A DNA stretch of 64,000 nucleotides from JAAZBW01 sp035647855 (GTDB lineage Bacteria > Actinomycetota > Actinomycetes > Actinomycetales > Actinomycetaceae). Below, piece by piece: positions 44,744-52,910 of the stretch. Numbering within the stretch: position 1 is the first letter of the stretch; every line of letters starts with the position of its first letter. The stretch is from NCBI GenBank assembly GCA_035647855.1, contig DASRMP010000007.1, forward strand, positions 9,643-73,642. The letters are read 5' to 3'. A program made the position numbers and the translations under genes. Below the pieces are notes generated by a model. That model ran no database searches, had not been told where the DNA came from, and worked only from the letters and a program-made list of their open reading frames with translations.

Positions 44744-45571
44744 ATGAGAGCGATATGGACGGGCGCCGTGACGTTCGGCCTCGTGAACGTCCCGGTCAAG
44801 CTCTACTCCGCCACGGAGGACCACGACATCAAACTCAACATGGTCCACGGCGAGGACGGCGGCCGCATCCGTTACGAGCGGCGCTGCGAGAAGTGCAACA
44901 AGAAGGTCGCGTGGGAGGACATCGCGAAGGCCTACAACGACGGCGAGCGGACCGTGGTCCTCACCGACGAGGACCTGGCATCGCTCCCCGCAGAGCGGGA
45001 CCGGGAGATCGAGGTCGTGCAGTTCGTACCCACGGACCAGATCGATCCCATCGTGTTCGGAAGGTCCTACTACCTCGAGCCGGACTCCAAGTCCCCCAAG
45101 GCCTATCTGCTCCTGCGCGAGACGCTGAAACGCACCAACCTGACGGCGGTCACGTCGTTTGCGCTTCGGAACAAGACGCGCCTGGGCGCGCTGCGAGTGA
45201 AGGACGAGGTGCTCGTCCTGCAGTCGATGCTGTGGGCCGATGAGGTCCGCGAGGCGGACTTCCCTGTGACCCGGTCGCGGGCGAAAATCAGCGACTCCGA
45301 GCTGAAGATGTCTGCCGCCCTGGTCGACCAGTTCTCCTCCGACTTCACACCGGAGGCGTTCACGGACGAGTACCAGGAGGAACTCGGCAGACTCATCGAG
45401 GCGAAGCTGGAGCAGGGCGACGCCGTCGGCACCGAGGATACCTTCGGGCCTCGCGCCGAGGAGGAGGGCGAGGACGCGGAGGTCGTCGACCTCATGGAGG
45501 CGCTCAAGCGCTCGATCGCACAGCGGAAGGAATCGAAGAGCGCGGGGAAGGCGGGGAAGAAGGGGGCGTGA
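44744..45571 (+). CDS. ku: Ku DNA end-binding protein
   Basis: A 275-residue bacterial Ku, the ring-shaped homodimer that binds double-strand ends and recruits LigD. It begins MRAIWTGAVTFGLVNVPVKL, the family hallmark. It retains the zinc-knuckle-like RRCEKCNKKVAWEDIAKAY segment and the core KRTNLTAVTSFALRNKTRLG. The tail is Lys/Ala/Gly-rich (SAGKAGKKGA), usual for DNA-contacting Ku C-termini. ATG 44744 follows GGAAAG. It converges with the LtaS-like gene; the stops are 1 nt apart. Confidence 0.96.
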   Translation: MRAIWTGAVTFGLVNVPVKLYSATEDHDIKLNMVHGEDGGRIRYERRCEKCNKKVAWEDIAKAYNDGERTVVLTDEDLASLPAERDREIEVVQFVPTDQIDPIVFGRSYYLEPDSKSPKAYLLLRETLKRTNLTAVTSFALRNKTRLGALRVKDEVLVLQSMLWADEVREADFPVTRSRAKISDSELKMSAALVDQFSSDFTPEAFTDEYQEELGRLIEAKLEQGDAVGTEDTFGPRAEEEGEDAEVVDLMEALKRSIAQRKESKSAGKAGKKGA

Positions 45572-45572
45572 C

Positions 45573-47459
45573 CTACGGCGAGAGCAATGGGCCGGCGGCC
45601 CAGCGCTCCCCGACGGCGAGGTCGTACTGTGCGAGGCGGTAATCGGCCAGTAGACCCTGGCCGCGCTCGGTGAGTTCCGCCTCGGAGGTGACTTCGCCGT
45701 CCGGGCCGATCCATCGGGTGGGTTCCATCGCCGGGATCTCCGTTCCCACCTCGTGCAGCAGGGCCGTCCACGGCGTGTGGGGCGCGCCGGCGGCGTCGAT
45801 GACCTGGTTCATGAGCTGGTTCGGTCCGAGCGTCTGCGGTCCGAGGTTCTCCGTGGGGAAGTTCGCGAACACCACCCAGGGTGTCTCGAAGCGTGCGGTC
45901 TCTCCGGCGGCAGCGAGGATGTCCTCGGGCCAGAGGGTCGGCAGGTGGTCGCCGTACATCAGGACGATGGTGCGTTCGTCGAGCGCGTTGATGTCATCCA
46001 CGAACTGCCGCAGTGCGTCATCGGAGTGTTTGAGTCCGCGCAGGTACTGGCCGGCGGTCTCCGCCAGGCCGTCCGTGAGTAGTGGCCCTTCGACAGCGAT
46101 CGGATCAGCGAATCCCTTCTGAGGAATGTGGTTCTGCATCGTCACCACGTTGAGCACGAGCGGCCGTTCGGAGTCCCTCAGCTCATTGACTGCCTCGTTG
46201 AAGATCGCCGCATCGGAGACGAAGCCGTCTTTGGGAAGCTTCTCGAGGTGTCCCAACTCGTCGAGGAACCTGAATCGTTCGAAACCGAGTGCAGGGTAGA
46301 CGGCGTTGCGGCGATAGAACGAGCCGAGATAGGGGTGCAGGGCCGCAGTGTCCCGTTTGGGCTTACCGAAGGTGGTGAGATGGCTCGGGAACTCCCCGGA
46401 TTCCGACACCAGCGACTGGAACGGGCTGCTCACCTGGGGATGCAGGTTCGCTGCCGCCATGCCTGTCAGCACCTCGAACTCCGCGTTCGACGTGCCACCG
46501 CCCACGCCCGCGGCGATCATTGTGCCCGAGGTGTTCTCGGCCATGAGCTCACGCAGGAAGGGCAGCGGGTCCTCCGCGGCGGAGATTCCCATCTTCAGCG
46601 GATCGGAATGGCTCTCCCAGAGAACCACGACCACGTTCGTGTCCTCCAGCGCCGCTGGATTCCGGGTGGCATTCAGCTCTGCGGCGCGGGCCGAGTAGCG
46701 CTCCACCAGGTCGGCCATAACCTCCTCGGAGTATCCGTCCGGCTCTTCCATCGCGGACGTGGGCATGCTGTAGAGCAGCCCGGCGATGAATCCGTTCTGA
46801 TTGTAGTTCTGCCGCTGGTTCCAGGGCGCCCACCGGACGTCAGTGGCATCGTAGAGCTGCCGTGTCGCGTTGCCCGGTTCGTTGAACGAGGCCGCCGAGA
46901 AGACAACGGTAGCCGCCGCGGTCCCGGCGACCAGCCGGACGAGCGTGGCACGGCGGCGCGCCGCACGGGTCGGCGCCGACGGCGTGTGCGCCCGGTCCCG
47001 ACGACGGCGGACGAGACGTGATCGGCCCACCGCCCAGAAGGCGAACGGAATCAGGAGCACGGCACCGATGATTGCCACAGCTGCCGCGGTGCCCACGGTC
47101 TCGATCAGGAAGCCGAACTGGGACAGGTAGGCCGCGTCGGTGGCGAACAGCGGCTCCTGACGGAAGTGCATCTTGTAGTGGTCCGCGGCAGCAACCACGA
47201 CCACCAGTGCCGTCACGATCCCCCCGGCCACCCAGAATCTGTTCGTCACCGCATGGAGGAGAACGATCAGCGACCAGACCAGGAACATGCCGAGGACCAC
47301 AACCTCGAACTCGAGGATCCTCATGCGCTCGAACGCTGCGGCCCAGTCACCGGTCATGCCGTGTGCGAATTCGAGACCGAGCGTGAGGAGCACCGCGAGC
47401 ACCACGCCGGGGAGGATTTTGCCGGCGGCCCGGAGCGCTTTCGTCTCGTGCAGTGTCAT
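45573..47459 (-). CDS. LtaS-like membrane sulfatase/phosphoglycerol transferase
   Basis: A 628-residue alkaline-phosphatase-superfamily enzyme. Five hydrophobic segments (about 12-195) are followed by an extracellular catalytic domain with VVVLWESHSDP, the nucleophile Thr in GVGGGTSNAEFEVLTG, and MYGDHLPTLWPED with metal ligands. It probably transfers glycerolphosphate or modifies a wall or membrane glycopolymer; true LTA synthase activity is not certain in actinobacteria. ATG 47459 gives the family N-terminus. Confidence 0.9.
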   Translation of the reverse strand: MTLHETKALRAAGKILPGVVLAVLLTLGLEFAHGMTGDWAAAFERMRILEFEVVVLGMFLVWSLIVLLHAVTNRFWVAGGIVTALVVVVAAADHYKMHFRQEPLFATDAAYLSQFGFLIETVGTAAAVAIIGAVLLIPFAFWAVGRSRLVRRRRDRAHTPSAPTRAARRRATLVRLVAGTAAATVVFSAASFNEPGNATRQLYDATDVRWAPWNQRQNYNQNGFIAGLLYSMPTSAMEEPDGYSEEVMADLVERYSARAAELNATRNPAALEDTNVVVVLWESHSDPLKMGISAAEDPLPFLRELMAENTSGTMIAAGVGGGTSNAEFEVLTGMAAANLHPQVSSPFQSLVSESGEFPSHLTTFGKPKRDTAALHPYLGSFYRRNAVYPALGFERFRFLDELGHLEKLPKDGFVSDAAIFNEAVNELRDSERPLVLNVVTMQNHIPQKGFADPIAVEGPLLTDGLAETAGQYLRGLKHSDDALRQFVDDINALDERTIVLMYGDHLPTLWPEDILAAAGETARFETPWVVFANFPTENLGPQTLGPNQLMNQVIDAAGAPHTPWTALLHEVGTEIPAMEPTRWIGPDGEVTSEAELTERGQGLLADYRLAQYDLAVGERWAAGPLLSP

Positions 47460-47593
47460 ATGGTGCCAAGTTTATGCCGTGGACACCTCGGCATGACTTG
47501 GTACTTGTCACACAGCACCCGACTTGGCTCACGCCTGTTCAGGCTCTTCGACCAGGCTCGGAGCCACGACCGCCGGAGTTCCGCCACTACCGG

Positions 47594-47666
47594 AGCCACC
47601 TGTCGGACTCGAACCGACGACCGTCCGCTTACAAGGCGGGAGCTCTGCCAACTGAGCTAAGGTGGC
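47594..47666 (-). tRNA. tRNA-Thr(TGT)
   Basis: A 73-nt cloverleaf: acceptor GCCACCT/AGGTGGC, D-arm GCTC...GAGC, anticodon loop CTTGTAA (anticodon TGT, reads ACA) and T-arm GTCGG-TTCGAGT-CCGAC. The discriminator is T and CCA is not encoded (CCG follows). The first anticodon-stem pair is a C-A mismatch. Confidence 0.93.
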
Positions 47667-47775
47667 GCGACCAGGTACCTGCCGGCACCCGGTCCGTCAG
47701 GCGCGGATGCGCGCCCACCAGGTTACTACGTCTGCCCGGATGGTGCGCCGCCTGCCCGGCTCTTGCTCCGAGCCG

Positions 47776-48558
47776 CTATCCCTCCGCGGCCGCGGCCGCG
47801 ATCGCGTCCTGCAAGCCGTTCTCCTGGTTCCAGTCGATGACCTCCCCGTCAACCAGGATGTGCGGGGTACCCTGCGCGACATCCGTGAGGAAGAGGCGCG
47901 TACTTCCCTCGGTCCAGTCGCGGAATTCGCCGGCCCCGAAGCGGTCGATGACGTCCTGCGGGACTCCGGCCACTGCCGCTGCCTGCTCGATCTCGGACAG
48001 CCCGCTCGCCGGATTCGCGGCGTATGCCACAAACAACTGCTCGTGGAACGGAACGAAGTACTCCGGAGATAGATGGGCCACGGTGCCGGCGGCATTCGCA
48101 GCGAGGCCGGAGAACCCGGTGAAGTCTCCCGTCGGGTCCAGGATCGCCACCGGATGGAACCAGAAGTTCGCCTCACCTCCCGCAGCAAGTTCGTGGATGG
48201 CATCGGCGTACCGATCCTCGAAGACGGCGCACCAGCTGCAGGCGTAGTCGAGATAGACATCCACCACCACCTCGCCGGCGCCCTCCTGACCGGCGACAAG
48301 TTCGGCATTGATGGGGATTCCGCCTTCCACGGCACCCTGGGGTCCTTCGGCTCCGTCGAGCGGTGACCGGTTGGAGTTCACGATGATCGCCGCGGTCGCA
48401 GCGATTGCGAGGACGATGATTCCAATGACGCCTGCGATCATCAGCATGCGATTACGTTTGTCGCGCCGCTCCTGCTCCTCGCGGAGGCGGCGGGCCTCCT
48501 CACGGGCGGCTTCGCGTCGCTGCTGCTTCGTCAGACGCTGGGAGTCTGCCTTCGCCAT
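47776..48558 (-). CDS. Membrane-anchored DsbA/thioredoxin-like oxidoreductase
   Basis: A 260-residue thiol-disulfide protein. The cytoplasmic N-terminus is strongly basic and acidic (RREAAREEARRLREEQERR, coiled). One membrane segment (about 40-62) precedes an extracellular DsbA-like fold with active site CSWC in DVYLDYACSWCAVFE and the cis-Pro loop GTPHILVDG. ATG 48558 (MAKADSQ) has AAGGA five bases upstream; ATG 48564 is an alternative. It probably forms disulfides in exported proteins. Confidence 0.9.
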   Translation of the reverse strand: MAKADSQRLTKQQRREAAREEARRLREEQERRDKRNRMLMIAGVIGIIVLAIAATAAIIVNSNRSPLDGAEGPQGAVEGGIPINAELVAGQEGAGEVVVDVYLDYACSWCAVFEDRYADAIHELAAGGEANFWFHPVAILDPTGDFTGFSGLAANAAGTVAHLSPEYFVPFHEQLFVAYAANPASGLSEIEQAAAVAGVPQDVIDRFGAGEFRDWTEGSTRLFLTDVAQGTPHILVDGEVIDWNQENGLQDAIAAAAAEG

Positions 48559-48608
48559 GGCCATCCTTCAGTCGGGTGCGCTCCCTAGAGTAGCCTGCCC
48601 CGCGCCGA

Positions 48609-50267
48609 TCAGAGCCAGACGGGTTCCGGGAGAGGATCCCACAAGGTGGCGGGCAACATCCCCGCCACCGCCCCAATGGCGAGCCCAAAGGTGAGCAGGA
48701 GACAGATCGCCACGAAGATCCCCCGCATCACCGGATAGGGGAATGCATTGCCGAGAAAGATGCGGGCGCCCTCGCGAGCACGCCTTCCCCCTGGAGCGAA
48801 CCATGAGGCGAGCAACACGACGAGAGTTCCGGCGCCCATGACGAGATATTCGATCCACACGTCCGGCACGTTCGGCATGTTCGGCACAATGCCACGGCCC
48901 ACCGCAAGCTGGATCACCTGCACTGCGAGGTAGCCGAGCCCCAGTCCCACGGCCATCAGGAAGACGGCGAGGAGGGCACCTCGGATCAAGTGCCACGGCG
49001 CGGCGACCACTGCCCGCGCGGTGTCACCCCGACGGTGGCCGTGCCGCATGCGTCTCCGGCGCAGCCAGTCGGCACCGAAGCCCACGCCGGCAAGCAGAAT
49101 GAGGAGAGAGGCGAACACGACGATGACCGCGCCAGGCCAGACCGCGCCGGCGGCGGCCAGCAGAGCACCGGTCGCCGCGACCATCCCCGTACGCGAGGCA
49201 GGTGGCGCGAGCCACTGCGGCAACTGTTCGCGCTGCTCGGCGGACGCCGGCACGGGGTGGCCGGGTGACCATCCTGTGGAAGCCGGATACTGACCTTCGC
49301 CGTACGGCGATACGTCGCGGGGGGATTGTGGCGCTCCCTGCATGGGAACCGGCGGCGCCGGTGCGCCGGCGCCCCTGGGCGCGGGAGGAATGATCGGTGG
49401 GACCGTCGCGGAGCCACCTCCACCCGTGCGGGATTTCCCCTCGCCGTCGAGACCTATCCCGGCGAGCAGTCTCGTGAGCTCGGCACGGGAGATGCGGCGC
49501 TCGAGTACGCCGAGCACCGTATCGGGTCCCAGGCGGGCTCCGGATTCGGGTCGCAGTGCCCCGCGGAACACGGCCGCCGTCTCGGGTTCGAGCCCCTCGA
49601 CGTCGACGGCGCCCGCGTGGAGTCGCTGGAAGACGGCGATGTTGGAACCGCTCCCGAATGGGTGCCGCCCTGTCGCCGCGAAGACGAGAACGGCCGCCCA
49701 CGCCCACCAGTCCGCGACCGGCGTGGGATCCTTGCCGTCGACAATCTCGGGGTCCAGATATCCCGGGGTTCCGGTGACCAGGCCGGTCTGAGTGAGGCGG
49801 ACATCGTCGGCCAGCTGAGCGATGCCGAAGTCGATGATGACGGGTCCCGCCTTGCTCATCATCACGTTCGACGGTTTGAGGTCACGGTGCACCACGTCGA
49901 CCTCGTGGATCGATTTCAGCGCCTCCGCCAGGCCGCGGGCGAGCGATGTCAGGTCCTTCGGGAGAAACGGGCCATTCTCCGTGACGTCTTCCTCGAGTGT
50001 GGGCCCATCGATGAGCTCAGTGACCACGAACCCGTCGGTGCCGTCCACATCGGCGTCGAGCACGCGAGAGACTCGCGGCCCCTTGACACGGTGCAGCAAC
50101 CCCACCTCGCGCTCCAAGCGACGGCGCGCCGCCGCGTCCGCCGCGATGTGCGGGTGGAGCAGCTTCAGGGCGACGGCGTTACCGTCGCCGTCGAGAGCCT
50201 CCCAAACCGTGCCCATGCCGCCCGATCCGAGCTGGCGGACCAAACGGTAACCGCCGATCGAATCCAT
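48609..50267 (-). CDS. Membrane Ser/Thr protein kinase
   Basis: A 552-residue Hanks-type kinase. The catalytic domain (about 6-270) has the Gly loop LGSGGMGTVWEA, Lys in AVALKLLHPH, HRDLKPSNVMM and DFG in IIDFGIAQ. A Pro/Gly-rich linker (about 275-345) leads to four or five membrane segments (about 355-545) with no PASTA or other sensor domain. That topology differs from PknB and resembles uncharacterised kinases with polytopic C-termini. Its substrate and signal are unknown. It lies 50 nt upstream of the DsbA-like gene on the same strand. Confidence 0.92.
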   Translation of the reverse strand: MDSIGGYRLVRQLGSGGMGTVWEALDGDGNAVALKLLHPHIAADAAARRRLEREVGLLHRVKGPRVSRVLDADVDGTDGFVVTELIDGPTLEEDVTENGPFLPKDLTSLARGLAEALKSIHEVDVVHRDLKPSNVMMSKAGPVIIDFGIAQLADDVRLTQTGLVTGTPGYLDPEIVDGKDPTPVADWWAWAAVLVFAATGRHPFGSGSNIAVFQRLHAGAVDVEGLEPETAAVFRGALRPESGARLGPDTVLGVLERRISRAELTRLLAGIGLDGEGKSRTGGGGSATVPPIIPPAPRGAGAPAPPVPMQGAPQSPRDVSPYGEGQYPASTGWSPGHPVPASAEQREQLPQWLAPPASRTGMVAATGALLAAAGAVWPGAVIVVFASLLILLAGVGFGADWLRRRRMRHGHRRGDTARAVVAAPWHLIRGALLAVFLMAVGLGLGYLAVQVIQLAVGRGIVPNMPNVPDVWIEYLVMGAGTLVVLLASWFAPGGRRAREGARIFLGNAFPYPVMRGIFVAICLLLTFGLAIGAVAGMLPATLWDPLPEPVWL

Positions 50268-50295
50268 GGGGTCAGGATGTCACATCCGCGCGACG

Positions 50296-50342
50296 CTCAG
50301 GAAACTTCGGGACGTCCGCCGGATGCTCTGGAAACTTCCGGA
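50296..50342 (+). repeat. Two CTGGAAACTTC-type repeat units
   Basis: Units CTCAGGAAACTTCGGGAC (50296-50313) and CTCTGGAAACTTCCGG (50327-50342) resemble the first forward unit of the array at 63517 (GCTGGGAAACTTCGGAC). They lie in the divergent promoter region between the kinase and ABC ATPase genes. Confidence 0.5.
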
Positions 50343-50357
50343 ATAAGTTCCACTCTG

Positions 50358-50395
50358 TTGCGATATGTCCAAATGTGAGACAATTCAAACTCACA
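50358..50395 (+). promoter_or_regulatory. Possible promoter with TGTGAG/CTCACA operator
   Basis: A perfect dyad TGTGAG-N10-CTCACA spans 50374-50395, about 90 nt before the ATPase start. A weak -35 (TTGCGA, 50358-50363) and GACAAT -10 (50379-50384) overlap it with 15-nt spacing. It might bind a sugar-responsive repressor. The arm spacing is not that of CRP. Confidence 0.4.
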
Positions 50396-50485
50396 GAGTT
50401 CTTCGGTCGTGTCAATCTCGCCCGTTGACACCCTCCACAACGGATCGTCCGGCACGTTCCTGCCGGTGAAGGGATGTTCCTTACC

Positions 50486-51604
50486 ATGGCTACTGTCACA
50501 TTCGACAAGGCGACTCGCATCTACCCTGGCGCCGAGCGTCCCGCAGTGGACGCTCTCGATCTCAAGATCGAGGACGCCGAATTCCTCGTCCTTGTCGGCC
50601 CATCCGGTTGCGGCAAGTCAACTTCTCTCCGCATGCTCGCCGGCCTCGAGGAGGTCAACTCGGGCCGCATCCTGATCGGAGACCGCGACGTCACCGACGT
50701 CCAGCCCAAAGATCGCGACATCGCGATGGTATTCCAGAACTACGCTCTCTATCCCCACATGTCGGTGGCGGACAACATGGGTTTCGCGCTGAAGATTGCC
50801 GGCACCCCGAAAGCCGAAATCCGCCAGCGCGTCGAGGCCGCCGCTGAGATGCTCGACCTAAGCCAGTACCTGGACCGCAAGCCGAAGGCCCTCTCGGGTG
50901 GCCAGCGCCAGCGTGTGGCAATGGGACGTGCGATCGTCCGCAAGCCGCAGGTGTTCCTCATGGACGAGCCTCTCTCCAACCTGGACGCGAAGCTCCGCGT
51001 CCAGACCCGCACCCAGATCGCGTCCCTACAGCGCCGCCTGGGCGTCACCACGGTCTACGTGACCCACGATCAGACCGAGGCCCTCACCATGGGCGATCGG
51101 ATCGCGGTCCTCAAGGATGGGCTCCTGCAACAGGTCGGCTCCCCGCGTGACATGTACGACCGGCCCAACAACGTTTTCGTCGCCGGCTTCATCGGCTCAC
51201 CGGCCATGAACCTCGGCACGTTCAGGATCGAGGGAGACCACGCCACCCTCGGCGACGCCGTGATCCCGCTGACCCGCGAACTGATCTCCAAGGCGGAGTC
51301 CGAGCACATCATTCTCGGCTTCCGCCCCGAGGACATGCGGGTCGTCACGGAAGCCTCTCCGGGCACGATCCCCGTTCTCGTCAACCTTGTCGAGGAACTC
51401 GGCTCCGATGCCTATGTGTACGGCGAACTGGTCGGCCGCGGCGCAGACGGCGACAAACTTGGTTCGGGTGACGACTCCGACCAGATCGTCGTCCGTATCG
51501 ATCCGCGCCAGGTTCCGGACAAGGGCTCGATCATCCACGTGGCCATCGAGCCCCACGGGCAGCACTCCTTCTCCGCCGTGACCGGAGAGCGCCTCGAGGG
51601 CTGA
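50486..51604 (+). CDS. MsmK/UgpC-type sugar ABC transporter ATPase
   Basis: A 372-residue ATPase shared by carbohydrate importers. Walker A GPSGCGKST, Q-loop VFQNYALYPHM, signature LSGGQRQRVAMGRAI, Walker B VFLMDEPLSNLDAKLR and the switch His in YVTHDQTEA are complete. A TOBE/MalK-like regulatory domain follows (about 235-372; ILGFRPEDM). ATG 50486 matches the family (MATVTFDKATRIYPG). No permease or binding-protein genes adjoin it, typical of a multitask ATPase serving several systems. Confidence 0.95.
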   Translation: MATVTFDKATRIYPGAERPAVDALDLKIEDAEFLVLVGPSGCGKSTSLRMLAGLEEVNSGRILIGDRDVTDVQPKDRDIAMVFQNYALYPHMSVADNMGFALKIAGTPKAEIRQRVEAAAEMLDLSQYLDRKPKALSGGQRQRVAMGRAIVRKPQVFLMDEPLSNLDAKLRVQTRTQIASLQRRLGVTTVYVTHDQTEALTMGDRIAVLKDGLLQQVGSPRDMYDRPNNVFVAGFIGSPAMNLGTFRIEGDHATLGDAVIPLTRELISKAESEHIILGFRPEDMRVVTEASPGTIPVLVNLVEELGSDAYVYGELVGRGADGDKLGSGDDSDQIVVRIDPRQVPDKGSIIHVAIEPHGQHSFSAVTGERLEG

Positions 51605-51635
51605 GTCAATTCGTTCGCGTCTCGTTCGCGTCCGA

Positions 51636-52910
51636 CTAGTGCGACTCCTCCTTGCGGCGGAACCACTCGTAGAGCGCGATGTCCGCGAGGGAGTCGAGCA
51701 CGAGGACGAGTCCCGTCAACGCACCGGCGGCACGCCACTGCTTGGACGACCGCAATGCGGCCACCAGCAGGCCCGAGCCCGCTGCCGCCTTCACCACCGA
51801 GAGACTCCGGGTCACCGCAGGCCAGCGCTCGTCGAAGTCCCGCACCATTTCGACCATCTTGAGGTCGGCGGCGTCGTCGAGCACCTCCTGCACGTTCGAG
51901 CGGAACACGTATCCCGTAGTCGCCGGTTCGTAGAGGCGGGCACCTGGCAGTTCCTCGGCAGCGATCGCGCCGTCGAGGAAGTCGGCGAATTCCCGGCCGA
52001 TACCGAGTGCCTCCAGGAGCAGGCCAGGGCCTGTCTCCGGCGGGGCGTGAAGAGCTGCGCGCACGGATTCGAAGTCCGCGGTCGGGGATACCGAGGCGAT
52101 GATCCTCGCGTCGTCCTCGTCCGAGTCGATGAGCGCGAGGGCGGCCAGCTCTGACGGCAGCTCCGCCTCTCCCGCGACCAGGATGCGTTCCGCACCCCAC
52201 GTGCGGGTTGTGTTGTAGAGCTCGTCGGTCTGGGCGATGACCGTGCGGCCGGCTCCCTCCGCGAGGAGTTGCACGCACGGGAGGGCATCCTCGTCCCACC
52301 CGTACGTACCGGGCACCTGTTCGCCCGTTGAGGTCACCACCACCTGGCGGAAACCGGCGGTGGCGGTGGTCACTGGCTCACCGAGTGCGCGCGCCAGCAG
52401 GCCGAAATACTCCTCGCCGGCACTCGTGATCGTGATCGCACGCACGGGCTGGACCTCGGAGAGGTCGACCACGTCCTCGGGCTCGGTCTCGTCGTCTTCA
52501 GCGCCCGCAGGCTCGTCCCCCTCCCGCGCCGGCACCTCGCCGGGCACATCGAACTCCTCGGGCGTCTCCTCCTCTCCGGACTCGCCGCCCTCGACTTGCT
52601 CGAACTCGATCCCGTCGTCGAAGATCTCGACCGAGATGTCACCGATCATGACCCCCATGTCGAACCGCTCGGCGATGTCTGCCGCCAGGTCCTCCAGTTC
52701 GAGGCCGGAGCCGAGGGAGTCCCCGGCCATGGTCGCGGTGCGGCCATCAGGGTCCGCAAGCAGGCTCAGACCCACGAGGCGGTCCATCTCCGGATAGAAC
52801 TCGAGAAGTACCGGAATCCGGTGGTATCTGAAGTAGTCGAGCAGTTCTTCACGGCGCTCGCGCGCCTCGCCACCAAGGAGTGATCCGTCGGTGCGCTGCC
52901 ACTGGGTCAT
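51636..52910 (-). CDS. Unrecognised acidic protein with C-terminal membrane segments
   Basis: A 424-residue protein I cannot assign. The N-terminal globular part has LLDYFRYHRIPVLLEFYPEM (about residues 23-42). A very acidic linker covers about 125-170 (Glu/Asp/Pro). A mixed domain (about 170-370) has GTYGWDEDALPCVQLLAEGAG and ALIDSDEDDARIIASV. Two hydrophobic stretches (about 378-412) precede EWFRRKEESH. The ATG 52910 start overlaps the rlmB stop by 4 nt, so it belongs to the cysS-rlmB operon. Strongly acidic, actinobacterial-looking; no motif suggests an activity. Confidence 0.82.
   Translation of the reverse strand: MTQWQRTDGSLLGGEARERREELLDYFRYHRIPVLLEFYPEMDRLVGLSLLADPDGRTATMAGDSLGSGLELEDLAADIAERFDMGVMIGDISVEIFDDGIEFEQVEGGESGEEETPEEFDVPGEVPAREGDEPAGAEDDETEPEDVVDLSEVQPVRAITITSAGEEYFGLLARALGEPVTTATAGFRQVVVTSTGEQVPGTYGWDEDALPCVQLLAEGAGRTVIAQTDELYNTTRTWGAERILVAGEAELPSELAALALIDSDEDDARIIASVSPTADFESVRAALHAPPETGPGLLLEALGIGREFADFLDGAIAAEELPGARLYEPATTGYVFRSNVQEVLDDAADLKMVEMVRDFDERWPAVTRSLSVVKAAAGSGLLVAALRSSKQWRAAGALTGLVLVLDSLADIALYEWFRRKEESH

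Noticed and set aside
44602..44848. N-terminal extension of LigD to 44848
   Set aside because: It would run across the ku start and the shared promoter; ATG 44602 has GGGAGGAG and matches the family start.
50374..50395. CRP-binding site
   Set aside because: Arms are TGTGAG/CTCACA but the spacer is 10 nt, not the 6 nt between TGTGA and TCACA needed for CRP.
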